The notes below the pieces were generated by a model, which was not told where the DNA came from, ran no database searches, and worked only from the letters and a program-made list of their open reading frames with translations. A program made the translations under genes and the position numbers. A DNA stretch of 64,000 nt from Fastidiosipila sp963510375 (GTDB lineage: Bacteria > Bacillota > Clostridia > Saccharofermentanales > Fastidiosipilaceae). The DNA lies in contig CAUPES010000008.1 of the NCBI GenBank assembly GCA_963510375.1, positions 11,144 through 75,143 on the forward strand, read 5' to 3'. Positions within the stretch are counted from its first letter, which is position 1, and each line of letters opens with the position of its first letter. Below, one piece after another: positions 26,888-33,610 of this stretch.

Positions 26888-28409
26888 AGCTACTCTCACT
26901 TTTCTTCGGATAAGCCCAAAATTTATTTTTATAATCACAAACAAAGGAAACCTTAGTATAGTAATCTCTGTTCATGTTTGATTTAATCATTTTACTCATA
27001 ACAAAATATTGTTTATTCATAGCTCTAAATAATCCGAGAAATCTTAAATAGTCAATATAGTCTACTTTGACATTTAACATTCCTTTAACACTATTCCCAA
27101 CTAAAGCTAGACTTTCACCCTTTTTTATACGTTTAAGATCATCAAACGCATTAACAACAGAATCTATTAAAACTAAAACTTGTGCAATACTCTCTACATC
27201 TATAAGAACAAGACCTAAGGTTAATAATGCTACTGCACTACTGATGCCTGTAGCTAAAGCTCTTTTTGTGCGCATTGTACTAGCATTATTATTAATCGAA
27301 AAATAATTACTTAATACTCTAGTTGAATATATAAAAGTATTTATTATACCCATTGCAATATTTTGATTTTCAACTGCTAAAAGAATTCGTTCAGCCTCGT
27401 GAGTTTGACTAAACTCTAACTTTGACATATTTTGTCCGGTTAGGGTTAAATAATCTGAATTGGCAGTATCAGGTCCTCTAACATGAGAATTAAATTGGTT
27501 CACTGTGTATTCAATCAGAAAAAATTTTTCTATTGGTGCAATAAAATCTTTTTTGCTTAAATTATGTATTTTTTCTAAATTCTCTATTACTGAAGCTAAA
27601 AATCCAGCTTCAGACTCCCCAGTATTAGCTCCATTAATTTCCTCGTTTAAACTTTTTGCATAAGATAACGACTTAAAAAAATCTTTCCAGTTTTCAATAG
27701 CGCCTTCATCGGCTTCGGTATTAGCTTCCAATTTATCTTGAGGTATTTTATAATTATCATTCATTAAACTTATTGAATGCTCATAATAACTCTGTTTATT
27801 ATTATTTTTTCTGTCAGATAAGTTTGCTTTTACACTTTTATCTTTATTTTTTATATTCTCATTTTTCTCATCTCCAAATCCAATCTTCTCAATAGCTGAA
27901 TCTATTTTTTTTACACTATCTTTTAAACTCTCAAAGGAGACTTTTTTGTTATTTGAAGACAAGTTCTGCATACGGTCTTTAATATCATTAAAAACTTTAA
28001 TTGGTATTCTTGTTGCCGAAAAACTATTAATTTGTTTCTTTAATATTTTTACATCATACAAATTATCATTAACTTCACTTAAAATTTTATGAGCAACATT
28101 TTCATTATGGAGATTTTCATTAATTACATCAGCTAATTCAGCATTCTCCTCAAATCCAAATAAACCATATCTTTCGTATAAATTCCGATCATAGTTAGCC
28201 AATTGATAATCGCCATATAAATACATTAATCTATCAATCTTTAGCTGCTCATTTATTATTTTACAAGCATCAGCAATTCCCAAACTCATAAATACTATTG
28301 CTGGAATTAATATAGCCGACATTAAAGAAATACTGGCTTCTTTGTTTTTTATGATTATTCTTTGAATATAAATAAGGAAATTTTTGTTAATTCTCATTTT
28401 CATTCTCAT
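26859..28409 (-). CDS. DUF5702-like TadG-type membrane-anchored protein
   Basis: A 516-residue protein. The N-terminus resembles TadE/TadG proteins: a basic leader, KNKEASISLMSAILIPAIVF, and one hydrophobic helix at about 27-45. It is followed by LMYLYGDYQLANYDRNLYERYGLFGF near 63-88, which I associate with DUF5702 proteins of Clostridia. The middle is hydrophilic and Asn/Lys/Ser-rich (residues 130-250), and a second hydrophobic stretch lies near 390-415. Function is unknown; cell-surface fibre or pilus assembly is the general expectation. AGGAAGG lies four bases before the first ATG. It overlaps both neighbours, so the three genes form one translationally coupled unit. Confidence 0.65.
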   Translation of the reverse strand: MRMKMRINKNFLIYIQRIIIKNKEASISLMSAILIPAIVFMSLGIADACKIINEQLKIDRLMYLYGDYQLANYDRNLYERYGLFGFEENAELADVINENLHNENVAHKILSEVNDNLYDVKILKKQINSFSATRIPIKVFNDIKDRMQNLSSNNKKVSFESLKDSVKKIDSAIEKIGFGDEKNENIKNKDKSVKANLSDRKNNNKQSYYEHSISLMNDNYKIPQDKLEANTEADEGAIENWKDFFKSLSYAKSLNEEINGANTGESEAGFLASVIENLEKIHNLSKKDFIAPIEKFFLIEYTVNQFNSHVRGPDTANSDYLTLTGQNMSKLEFSQTHEAERILLAVENQNIAMGIINTFIYSTRVLSNYFSINNNASTMRTKRALATGISSAVALLTLGLVLIDVESIAQVLVLIDSVVNAFDDLKRIKKGESLALVGNSVKGMLNVKVDYIDYLRFLGLFRAMNKQYFVMSKMIKSNMNRDYYTKVSFVCDYKNKFWAYPKKSESSYDFEEVLQR

Positions 28410-28668
28410 TTTTCCTTCCTATTAAATTTTGATACGCATCGTCAACAGCGTGAACAAGCTCTAATAAGTATTGCGGATTAACTTCTATAAGTTTTTGAGT
28501 ATTTCTAGACTTAACTTTATATATATGTTTCTCGTCAATATGCATATCTAAATACGAATTAGAAATGTAGTACATTCTATAAAATTCCATCGGAAATTGA
28601 ATTATTGAAAAAACAATAAAATAAAAAACTAACGGAATAATTAGTGCAGACTCCAAAATTTCTGACAT
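28387..28668 (-). CDS. Short TadE-like membrane protein
   Basis: A 93-residue protein, first of the overlapping trio. It starts MSEILESALIIPLVFYFIVF, a TadE-type leader with a glutamate-proline context and one hydrophobic helix, followed by about 65 hydrophilic residues and an Asn-Glu repeat tail (NENENEN). The frame is open seven codons upstream, but the ATG at 28668 has a perfect AGGAGGTGA eight bases before it. That binding site is the 3' arm of a hairpin (next entry). Its 3' end overlaps the next gene by 23 bases. Identity as TadE-like is by pattern only. Confidence 0.6.
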   Translation of the reverse strand: MSEILESALIIPLVFYFIVFSIIQFPMEFYRMYYISNSYLDMHIDEKHIYKVKSRNTQKLIEVNPQYLLELVHAVDDAYQNLIGRKNENENEN

Positions 28669-28675
28669 AAAAATC

Positions 28676-28703
28676 ACCTCCTGTTTCAATTAAAACAGGA
28701 GGT
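28676..28703 (-). promoter_or_regulatory. Hairpin that sequesters the ribosome binding site of the first TadE-like gene
   Basis: Perfect 11-bp inverted repeat with a six-base loop. On the minus strand the 5' arm is ACCTCCTGTTT and the 3' arm is AAACAGGAGGT, which contains the whole Shine-Dalgarno sequence. It is followed by GATTTTT and the ATG at 28668. It may be an intrinsic terminator of dtd, a translational switch, or both. Confidence 0.8.
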
Positions 28704-28769
28704 AATAAATTATTTATCCACAAATATTGAAAAAATCACACAAGATTTTCTCTTTTTTAATAATTCTGA

Positions 28770-29219
28770 TTATTTTTTATCTAAAGAATCTAAAATTATA
28801 GTCACTGGTCCATCATTAATCAATGATACTTGCATGTCAGCACCATATTCACCAGTTTTAACAGTTAAATTATAATTCCGCAATTCTGCAGCAGTTTTTT
28901 TATATAAATCTTCTCCCAGATCAAATCCTGCAGCTCGACTAAAACCTGGTCTATTACCTCTTTTAGTATCCGCATAAAGTGTAAATTGGGATACAAGTAA
29001 GATATCACCTTCAACTTGCTCTAAATTTAAATTCATTTTCCCTTCAGAATCAGTAAAAATACGCATCCCAGCAATTTTTTTGGAAATCCACTTCATGTCT
29101 TCTTCAGTGTCGTCTTCACTTACACCTAATAATACCAAAAAACCTTGCTTAATTTCAGAAATGACATGTTCTGCTATAGATACTTTCGCCTCTGATACTC
29201 TCTGAACTACAGCTCGCAT
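28770..29219 (-). CDS. dtd: D-aminoacyl-tRNA deacylase
   Basis: Removes D-amino acids and mischarged glycine from tRNA. The 149-residue protein has the family length and motifs: MRAVVQRVSEAKVSI at the N-terminus, GFLVLLGVSEDDTEEDMKWISKKI near 28-50, LLVSQFTLYADTKRGNRPGFSRAA near 75-98 (SQFT active-site loop) and the C-terminal TGEYGADMQVSLINDGPVTI with the Gly-cis-Pro-type region. Its ATG overlaps the stop of the upstream gene as TAATG, so the two are translationally coupled. In many Firmicutes dtd follows relA; here it follows a methylglyoxal-synthase-like gene. Confidence 0.95.
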   Translation of the reverse strand: MRAVVQRVSEAKVSIAEHVISEIKQGFLVLLGVSEDDTEEDMKWISKKIAGMRIFTDSEGKMNLNLEQVEGDILLVSQFTLYADTKRGNRPGFSRAAGFDLGEDLYKKTAAELRNYNLTVKTGEYGADMQVSLINDGPVTIILDSLDKK

Positions 29220-29608
29220 TATTTAACCAACTCTCTCCAGTCAAGATCTCCTCTATCTATTGCTAAAACTAAGATTTCTGCAGTCGCTAAATTACTAGCA
29301 TAAGGAATATTATTTTGATCACAAGCTTGCATTAGGATATTACTTCTGTCATAACTATCGCTTGCTGGGTCTTTCAAAAATATAACTGCATCAATTTCGT
29401 TATATCCTGCTCTAGCCGCCATATAATTGATACTTGCGTTGACATCAGTTGCTATTCCACCAATACTCAATCCAGACAATCTTTCTAAGGTTGGTGCAAT
29501 ATGACCTAAAGAAATTAATTCATGTTTCTTTAAAAGATTTTTGTATGCTATGCAAAAATTAGTTAAGAGATCAACTTTTCTATTCTCCGCTAATAACACT
29601 ATTTTCAT
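29219..29608 (-). CDS. Methylglyoxal-synthase-fold protein, active site altered
   Basis: The 129-residue product aligns along its length with methylglyoxal synthase (MgsA), which makes methylglyoxal from dihydroxyacetone phosphate. Shared parts are the start MKIVLLAE, FCIAYKNLLKKHELISLG, AVIFLKDP near 75-81 and IPYASNLATAEIL near 101-113. The known functional parts are not kept: the AHD histidine is Glu here, the phosphate-binding GTTG is GHIA, the SGPLGGDQQ loop reads SIGGIATDVNAS, and the PHxPD motif reads SYDRSN. Methylglyoxal synthesis is therefore doubtful. The ATG at 29608 has AGGAG six bases upstream. It overlaps the dtd start by one base. Confidence 0.7.
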   Translation of the reverse strand: MKIVLLAENRKVDLLTNFCIAYKNLLKKHELISLGHIAPTLERLSGLSIGGIATDVNASINYMAARAGYNEIDAVIFLKDPASDSYDRSNILMQACDQNNIPYASNLATAEILVLAIDRGDLDWRELVK

Positions 29609-29685
29609 ATCCCACTCCTTCAACTTAAATTTGCACAAATACTTATAATTACGTTCAAATTTAAAATATGTTCAAACTACATTTC

Positions 29686-29714
29686 ATTTTATCAATTACA
29701 ATTGCTATATACAA
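29686..29714 (-). promoter_or_regulatory. Probable promoter of the MGS-like gene and dtd
   Basis: TTGTAT (29709-29714) and TAAAAT (29686-29691) on the minus strand, spacing 17 bases, about 80 bases before the start codon. Confidence 0.45.
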
Positions 29715-29780
29715 GTCCTACTATACAACAATGCCAATTTATCCAATTTATATGATTGTTTATTGGTAAGTTTGTACAAG

Positions 29781-30491
29781 CTAAAAAAACATCTGATTAT
29801 ATCTTTCTTCTGACGCTAAACTAATAAATTTATTTTTCCCAATGATAATATGATCATGTAATTTTATTCCTAAGATTTTTGATGCTTCAATAAATACTTT
29901 AGTTGTACTCAAATCATCATTAGATGGAGTCGGATTCCCAGATGGATGATTATGCAAAAGTATTAAACATGCTGCATTTGCTTTTAAAGCTTCTTTAAAA
30001 ACATCACGAGGATATATAACTGTAGAGCTTAATCCACCAGTAGAAATAACTTTATCCTTTATTAAAAGATTCTTTCTATTTAAAAACAAAGCTCTTAGCT
30101 CTTCTCGCTCTAAATCTTCCATTTTCGGAGCAAAATGCTTCATAATATTATTTGGATTTGAGCAATCTAAACGATCTGGCATAGGATCAAGCTTTGATCT
30201 ATTAGCTAATTCAAAAGCTGCTAAAATCCTAATAGCTTTACTTATACCAATACCTTTGATTTGTATTAATTCTTCAACAGAAACTTTTTGTAGGCTTTCA
30301 AGGCCACCATTTGAGGTAAACTTTACAATTATTTCGTTAGCAGTATGAACAGCATTTTTGCCTTGACTTCCACTTCCGATTAAAATCGCAATTAATTCAC
30401 TATCAGTTAAAGCCTCAGCTCCTAATTTATGAAATCTTTCATAAGGTCTTTCACTGCTTGGTAAAGATTTCATATCTAAATTATACTCCAT
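29781..30491 (-). CDS. radC: RadC-family JAB1/MPN metalloprotease-fold protein
   Basis: RadC proteins are widespread; a role in recombination or repair has been proposed but not proved. The 236-residue protein has an N-terminal helix-hairpin-helix-like part (LTDSELIAILIGSGSQGKNA near 30; IKGIGISKAIRILAAFEL near 75) and a C-terminal JAMM domain with LLIKDKVISTGGLSSTVIYPRDVF near 137-160 and the metal motif HNHPSGNPTPSNDD near 175-188. The start ATG at 30491 has GGAGTGA upstream, held inside a hairpin (next entry). It stands between asnS and the MGS-like gene. Confidence 0.95.
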   Translation of the reverse strand: MEYNLDMKSLPSSERPYERFHKLGAEALTDSELIAILIGSGSQGKNAVHTANEIIVKFTSNGGLESLQKVSVEELIQIKGIGISKAIRILAAFELANRSKLDPMPDRLDCSNPNNIMKHFAPKMEDLEREELRALFLNRKNLLIKDKVISTGGLSSTVIYPRDVFKEALKANAACLILLHNHPSGNPTPSNDDLSTTKVFIEASKILGIKLHDHIIIGKNKFISLASEERYNQMFF

Positions 30492-30495
30492 AAAA

Positions 30496-30522
30496 AATCA
30501 CTCCCATTTTTTAGGAGTGATT
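30496..30522 (-). promoter_or_regulatory. Hairpin that sequesters the radC ribosome binding site
   Basis: Nine-bp perfect inverted repeat, arms AATCACTCC and GGAGTGATT on the minus strand, nine-base A/T-rich loop. The 3' arm holds GGAG, is followed by a T-run and then the radC ATG. It could be the asnS terminator, a translational control element, or both. A TATAAT overlaps its upstream flank. Confidence 0.75.
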
Positions 30523-30613
30523 ATAATAATTATTTTTACAAATAATTCTCTAAAACATTTACAAATACTGAAAAAATACAACAAAAATAATGTATTTATT
30601 CAACGATTATAAA

Positions 30614-32014
30614 CTAAAATTCAGCATTTCCTGTTGTTCTAGGGAAAGGTATTACATCTCTAATGTTACTTACACCAGTTAAGTACATAATAATTCGTTC
30701 AAATCCCAATCCATAACCTGCATGTGGTGTTGAGCCATATTTACGCAAATCTAGATACCAATCATAATTATCAATATTCATTCCTCTAGCTTCAATTTCA
30801 CGCACTAGGACATCATATCTTTCTTCACGTTGGCTACCACCAATTATTTCACCTATTTCAGGTACTAGACAGTCAAATGCTGCAACTGTTTTACCATCAG
30901 GATTAATATGCATATAAAAAGCTTTAATGTCTTTTGGATAATCAGTAACAAATACAGGACCTTGGAAATGAACTTCTGTTAAATATCTTTCATGTTCTGT
31001 CTGAAGATCTGAGCCCCACTCTAATGGGAATTCAAACTTTTTACCAGAATTTTGTAAAATACTAATTGCATCTGTATAACTAACTTTTGCAAAATCTGAA
31101 TTTGCTACTTTTTCTAAACGTTCAATTAGACCGTCATAAACAGTTTCGTTCAAGAACTCTAGTTCAGCTCTACATTTATCTAGAGTATGATTAATAATAT
31201 GTTTTAACATAGCCTCAGCTAAGTCCATTGCTTCATCAATTCCTGCAAAAGCTATCTCTGGTTCTATCATCCAAAATTCAGCTGCATGTCTTTGTGTATT
31301 TGAATGTTCTGATCTAAATGTAGGACCAAATGTATAAATATTTCTATACGCTTGAGCAAAAGCTTCTCCATTCAATTGTCCACTAACTGTAAGATAACTA
31401 GCTTTACCAAAGAAATCCTCACTAAAATCAACTTCACCCTCTTCTGTTAAAGGCGGATTCTTAGAGTTTAATGTTGTAACTCTAAACATATCTCCTGCAC
31501 CCTCAGCATCACTACTAGTAATGATAGGTGTATGAACATACATAAACCCTTGTTGATTAAAAAATTCATGTATAGCAAAAGCTGCTTCAGATCTAATTCT
31601 AAACACTGCGGAAAATAAATTACTTCTTGGTCTCAAATGAGCAATAGAACGAAGAAATTCAGGAGTATGACTCTTTGGTTGAAGTGGATATTCTGGAGTA
31701 CTTTCACCAACAATTTTTACAGCATCAGCTTTTAATTCAAAAGGTTGCTTGGCTTCAGGTGTAAGTACTAACTCCCCTTTAATTTCAAAAGCTGTAGAAA
31801 TATTTTGACTTTTAATTTCGTCATAATTATCAGCTTTTTCTCTTTCTACTACAATTTGTAGGTTTTTAAAATATGTACCATCATTTAGTTGGATAAATCC
31901 AAACTTTTTCTGAATTCTTAATTGTCTTGCCCAACCATCAACTATAATTATTTGTCCAGCATATTTTTCAGGATCACTATAAAGTTCCCTAATTGTTATT
32001 TTCTGATCTGACAT
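30614..32014 (-). CDS. asnS: Asparaginyl-tRNA synthetase
   Basis: Charges tRNA-Asn with asparagine. The 466-residue class IIb synthetase has an N-terminal OB-fold anticodon-binding domain (GWARQLRIQKKFGFIQLNDG near 20-40) and a catalytic domain with motif 1 (HEFFNQQGFMYVHTPIIT near 145), motif 2 (GPTFRSEHSNTQRHAAEFWMIEPE near 235) and motif 3 (GYGLGFERIIMYLTGVSNIRDVIPFPR at the end). The ATG at 32014 follows GGAGG by five bases; the TTG four codons earlier is part of that binding site. It is followed by a hairpin before radC and preceded 14 bases away by a SEC-C gene. Confidence 0.97.
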   Translation of the reverse strand: MSDQKITIRELYSDPEKYAGQIIIVDGWARQLRIQKKFGFIQLNDGTYFKNLQIVVEREKADNYDEIKSQNISTAFEIKGELVLTPEAKQPFELKADAVKIVGESTPEYPLQPKSHTPEFLRSIAHLRPRSNLFSAVFRIRSEAAFAIHEFFNQQGFMYVHTPIITSSDAEGAGDMFRVTTLNSKNPPLTEEGEVDFSEDFFGKASYLTVSGQLNGEAFAQAYRNIYTFGPTFRSEHSNTQRHAAEFWMIEPEIAFAGIDEAMDLAEAMLKHIINHTLDKCRAELEFLNETVYDGLIERLEKVANSDFAKVSYTDAISILQNSGKKFEFPLEWGSDLQTEHERYLTEVHFQGPVFVTDYPKDIKAFYMHINPDGKTVAAFDCLVPEIGEIIGGSQREERYDVLVREIEARGMNIDNYDWYLDLRKYGSTPHAGYGLGFERIIMYLTGVSNIRDVIPFPRTTGNAEF

Positions 32015-32028
32015 TATTTCCTCCAAAC

Positions 32029-32535
32029 TTATTTACCGTGACATTTTTTATATTTTTTACCACTACCACAGAAACATGGTTCATTTCTACCAATTTTATC
32101 GCTTACTGCGATATTATCAACTCTATATTGATGACCAATTGCTTCTTTCTTTTCTTTATCGAAAACATTTTCCCAAGAATTCAATTCGAAAAGCCAAGGA
32201 GCCTGAGCTTCATGCATTTTATATAATAAAGTTTCAAAATCAATTTCTAAATTTAATTCAGTATCTTCATTTACTTTATCCAAATCAATCTCTTTTTTTA
32301 GAGATGGATTAATACCCTCTAGGAACCCAATAAATAGAAGTGTTTCATCAGCAGCATAGCCTAATTTTTCAGCTACCTCTTTGGCTTTTCCTTTTAAAAC
32401 ATTCTCAGGATAAGCTTTTAAAATTAAATCATAAGCATTTTGCTCTGTTTCATAATATTTTTTGACAAATTCGTTATATTCCTTTTCGTCGTGATTATCT
32501 TCTATCTTTTTATTCCATTCTGAAAAATAGCTCAT
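32029..32535 (-). CDS. SEC-C motif protein
   Basis: A 168-residue soluble, mostly helical acidic protein with a C-terminal zinc-binding SEC-C motif, GRNEPCFCGSGKKYKKCHGK, almost the same as the SecA tail in this window. The first 145 residues (many Glu, Lys, Tyr) have no domain I recognise; they are about what one sees in short SEC-C proteins of Clostridia. SEC-C motifs bind zinc and often contact ribosomes or the SecB chaperone. Function here is unknown. It lies between holA and asnS with gaps of 21 and 14 bases, so it belongs to the comEC-holA operon. Confidence 0.8.
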   Translation of the reverse strand: MSYFSEWNKKIEDNHDEKEYNEFVKKYYETEQNAYDLILKAYPENVLKGKAKEVAEKLGYAADETLLFIGFLEGINPSLKKEIDLDKVNEDTELNLEIDFETLLYKMHEAQAPWLFELNSWENVFDKEKKEAIGHQYRVDNIAVSDKIGRNEPCFCGSGKKYKKCHGK

Positions 32536-32556
32536 ATTATTACTCTCTCCACTTTT

Positions 32557-33609
32557 TTAAATATTTTTTGTTCTAAAATTTGCTACTTCTAATATTAACA
32601 TTTCAATACTAGAATCTTGATCAATTTGACCAGTTTTTACATTATAATCCATCTCACAAATAAGTAAATAAATTCTCTCAATTTCTTCAAGTGTAAAATG
32701 TTGTTTTTGTGAGTTCAATTTTTTGGCAACAAAATTACTTATACCCAATTTACTCATTAATTCACTTGTATTGGAGCTAGTTTTAGCAGCATATAACTGT
32801 CTGAAATGTCTAGCAATCATAAATAGAATAAAAACAGGGCTGAATTTCTGCTCTAACATTATTCCATAAATTGAAAGTGCTCTGTCAACTCTGCTTTCAG
32901 CAACTGCATCTGTTAAGTCAAATATACCACCCCTCAAATCAGGTAAGGCTATCTTGTTAATCAAATCTAAATTAACAGCTTCAATCCCCTGATTTAAGCA
33001 TACTAAAGAAATTTTTTCTAATTCATTTTTTAGTAAATACATTTCAGAATCACAACGTCCAATTAAGTTTTCTAATGCATCTCTTGTGATTTTTATATTA
33101 CTTTTTCTTAGAATTGCAGCACTCCAATTCATCAAGGTATTTAAATCTTGTTTTGCAAATTCAGCAATAACACCATGTTCTTGTATAGCGCCTATAATTT
33201 TCTTATAGCGTTTTTCAACTTTCTCCTCTCTTAAAATAAGCAATGTGTTTGGATTTAAAGTAGTGAAAACTTCATTAAACTTTTCCTGTAAACTCTTGCC
33301 AGAAGCAGTAACTAAATTACTATTTCTAATCAATATAATCCTTTTTTCACTCATAAAACTTGGAGTATTTATTTCAGAGATCAAGTCTGCAATATTTAAA
33401 TTATCAGGATTAGATTTGCAATCTATCAATTTAAAATCTAATTGTTCCGTCCCAGGTGCCAGAATCTTATTTTTCAAAAGATCAATTGTATAATCAATTA
33501 AGAAAGTTTCTTCGCCAAAAAACAAATAAAAATCAGCTAAGTTCATGTCTTTTATAGCTTTAACTATTTCACTATAACTAAAAAAACTATCACCAGATTT
33601 TCTAGGCAT
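32557..33609 (-). CDS. holA: DNA polymerase III delta subunit
   Basis: Delta opens the sliding clamp as part of the clamp loader. The 350-residue protein has the usual three-domain layout, starting with an AAA+-like domain that lacks a functional P-loop (DFYLFFGEETFLIDYTIDLL near 25-45; FMSEKRIILIRN near 90; LNPNTLLIL near 130) and ending with a helical collar domain (FDLTDAVAESRVDRALSIYGIMLEQKFSPVFILFMIARHFRQL near 230-270). Family identity rests on overall pattern and on the position after comEC, which is common in Firmicutes. The ATG at 33609 has GGAGGG upstream and overlaps nothing; the comEC stop is two bases away. Confidence 0.9.
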   Translation of the reverse strand: MPRKSGDSFFSYSEIVKAIKDMNLADFYLFFGEETFLIDYTIDLLKNKILAPGTEQLDFKLIDCKSNPDNLNIADLISEINTPSFMSEKRIILIRNSNLVTASGKSLQEKFNEVFTTLNPNTLLILREEKVEKRYKKIIGAIQEHGVIAEFAKQDLNTLMNWSAAILRKSNIKITRDALENLIGRCDSEMYLLKNELEKISLVCLNQGIEAVNLDLINKIALPDLRGGIFDLTDAVAESRVDRALSIYGIMLEQKFSPVFILFMIARHFRQLYAAKTSSNTSELMSKLGISNFVAKKLNSQKQHFTLEEIERIYLLICEMDYNVKTGQIDQDSSIEMLILEVANFRTKNI

Positions 33610-33610
33610 T

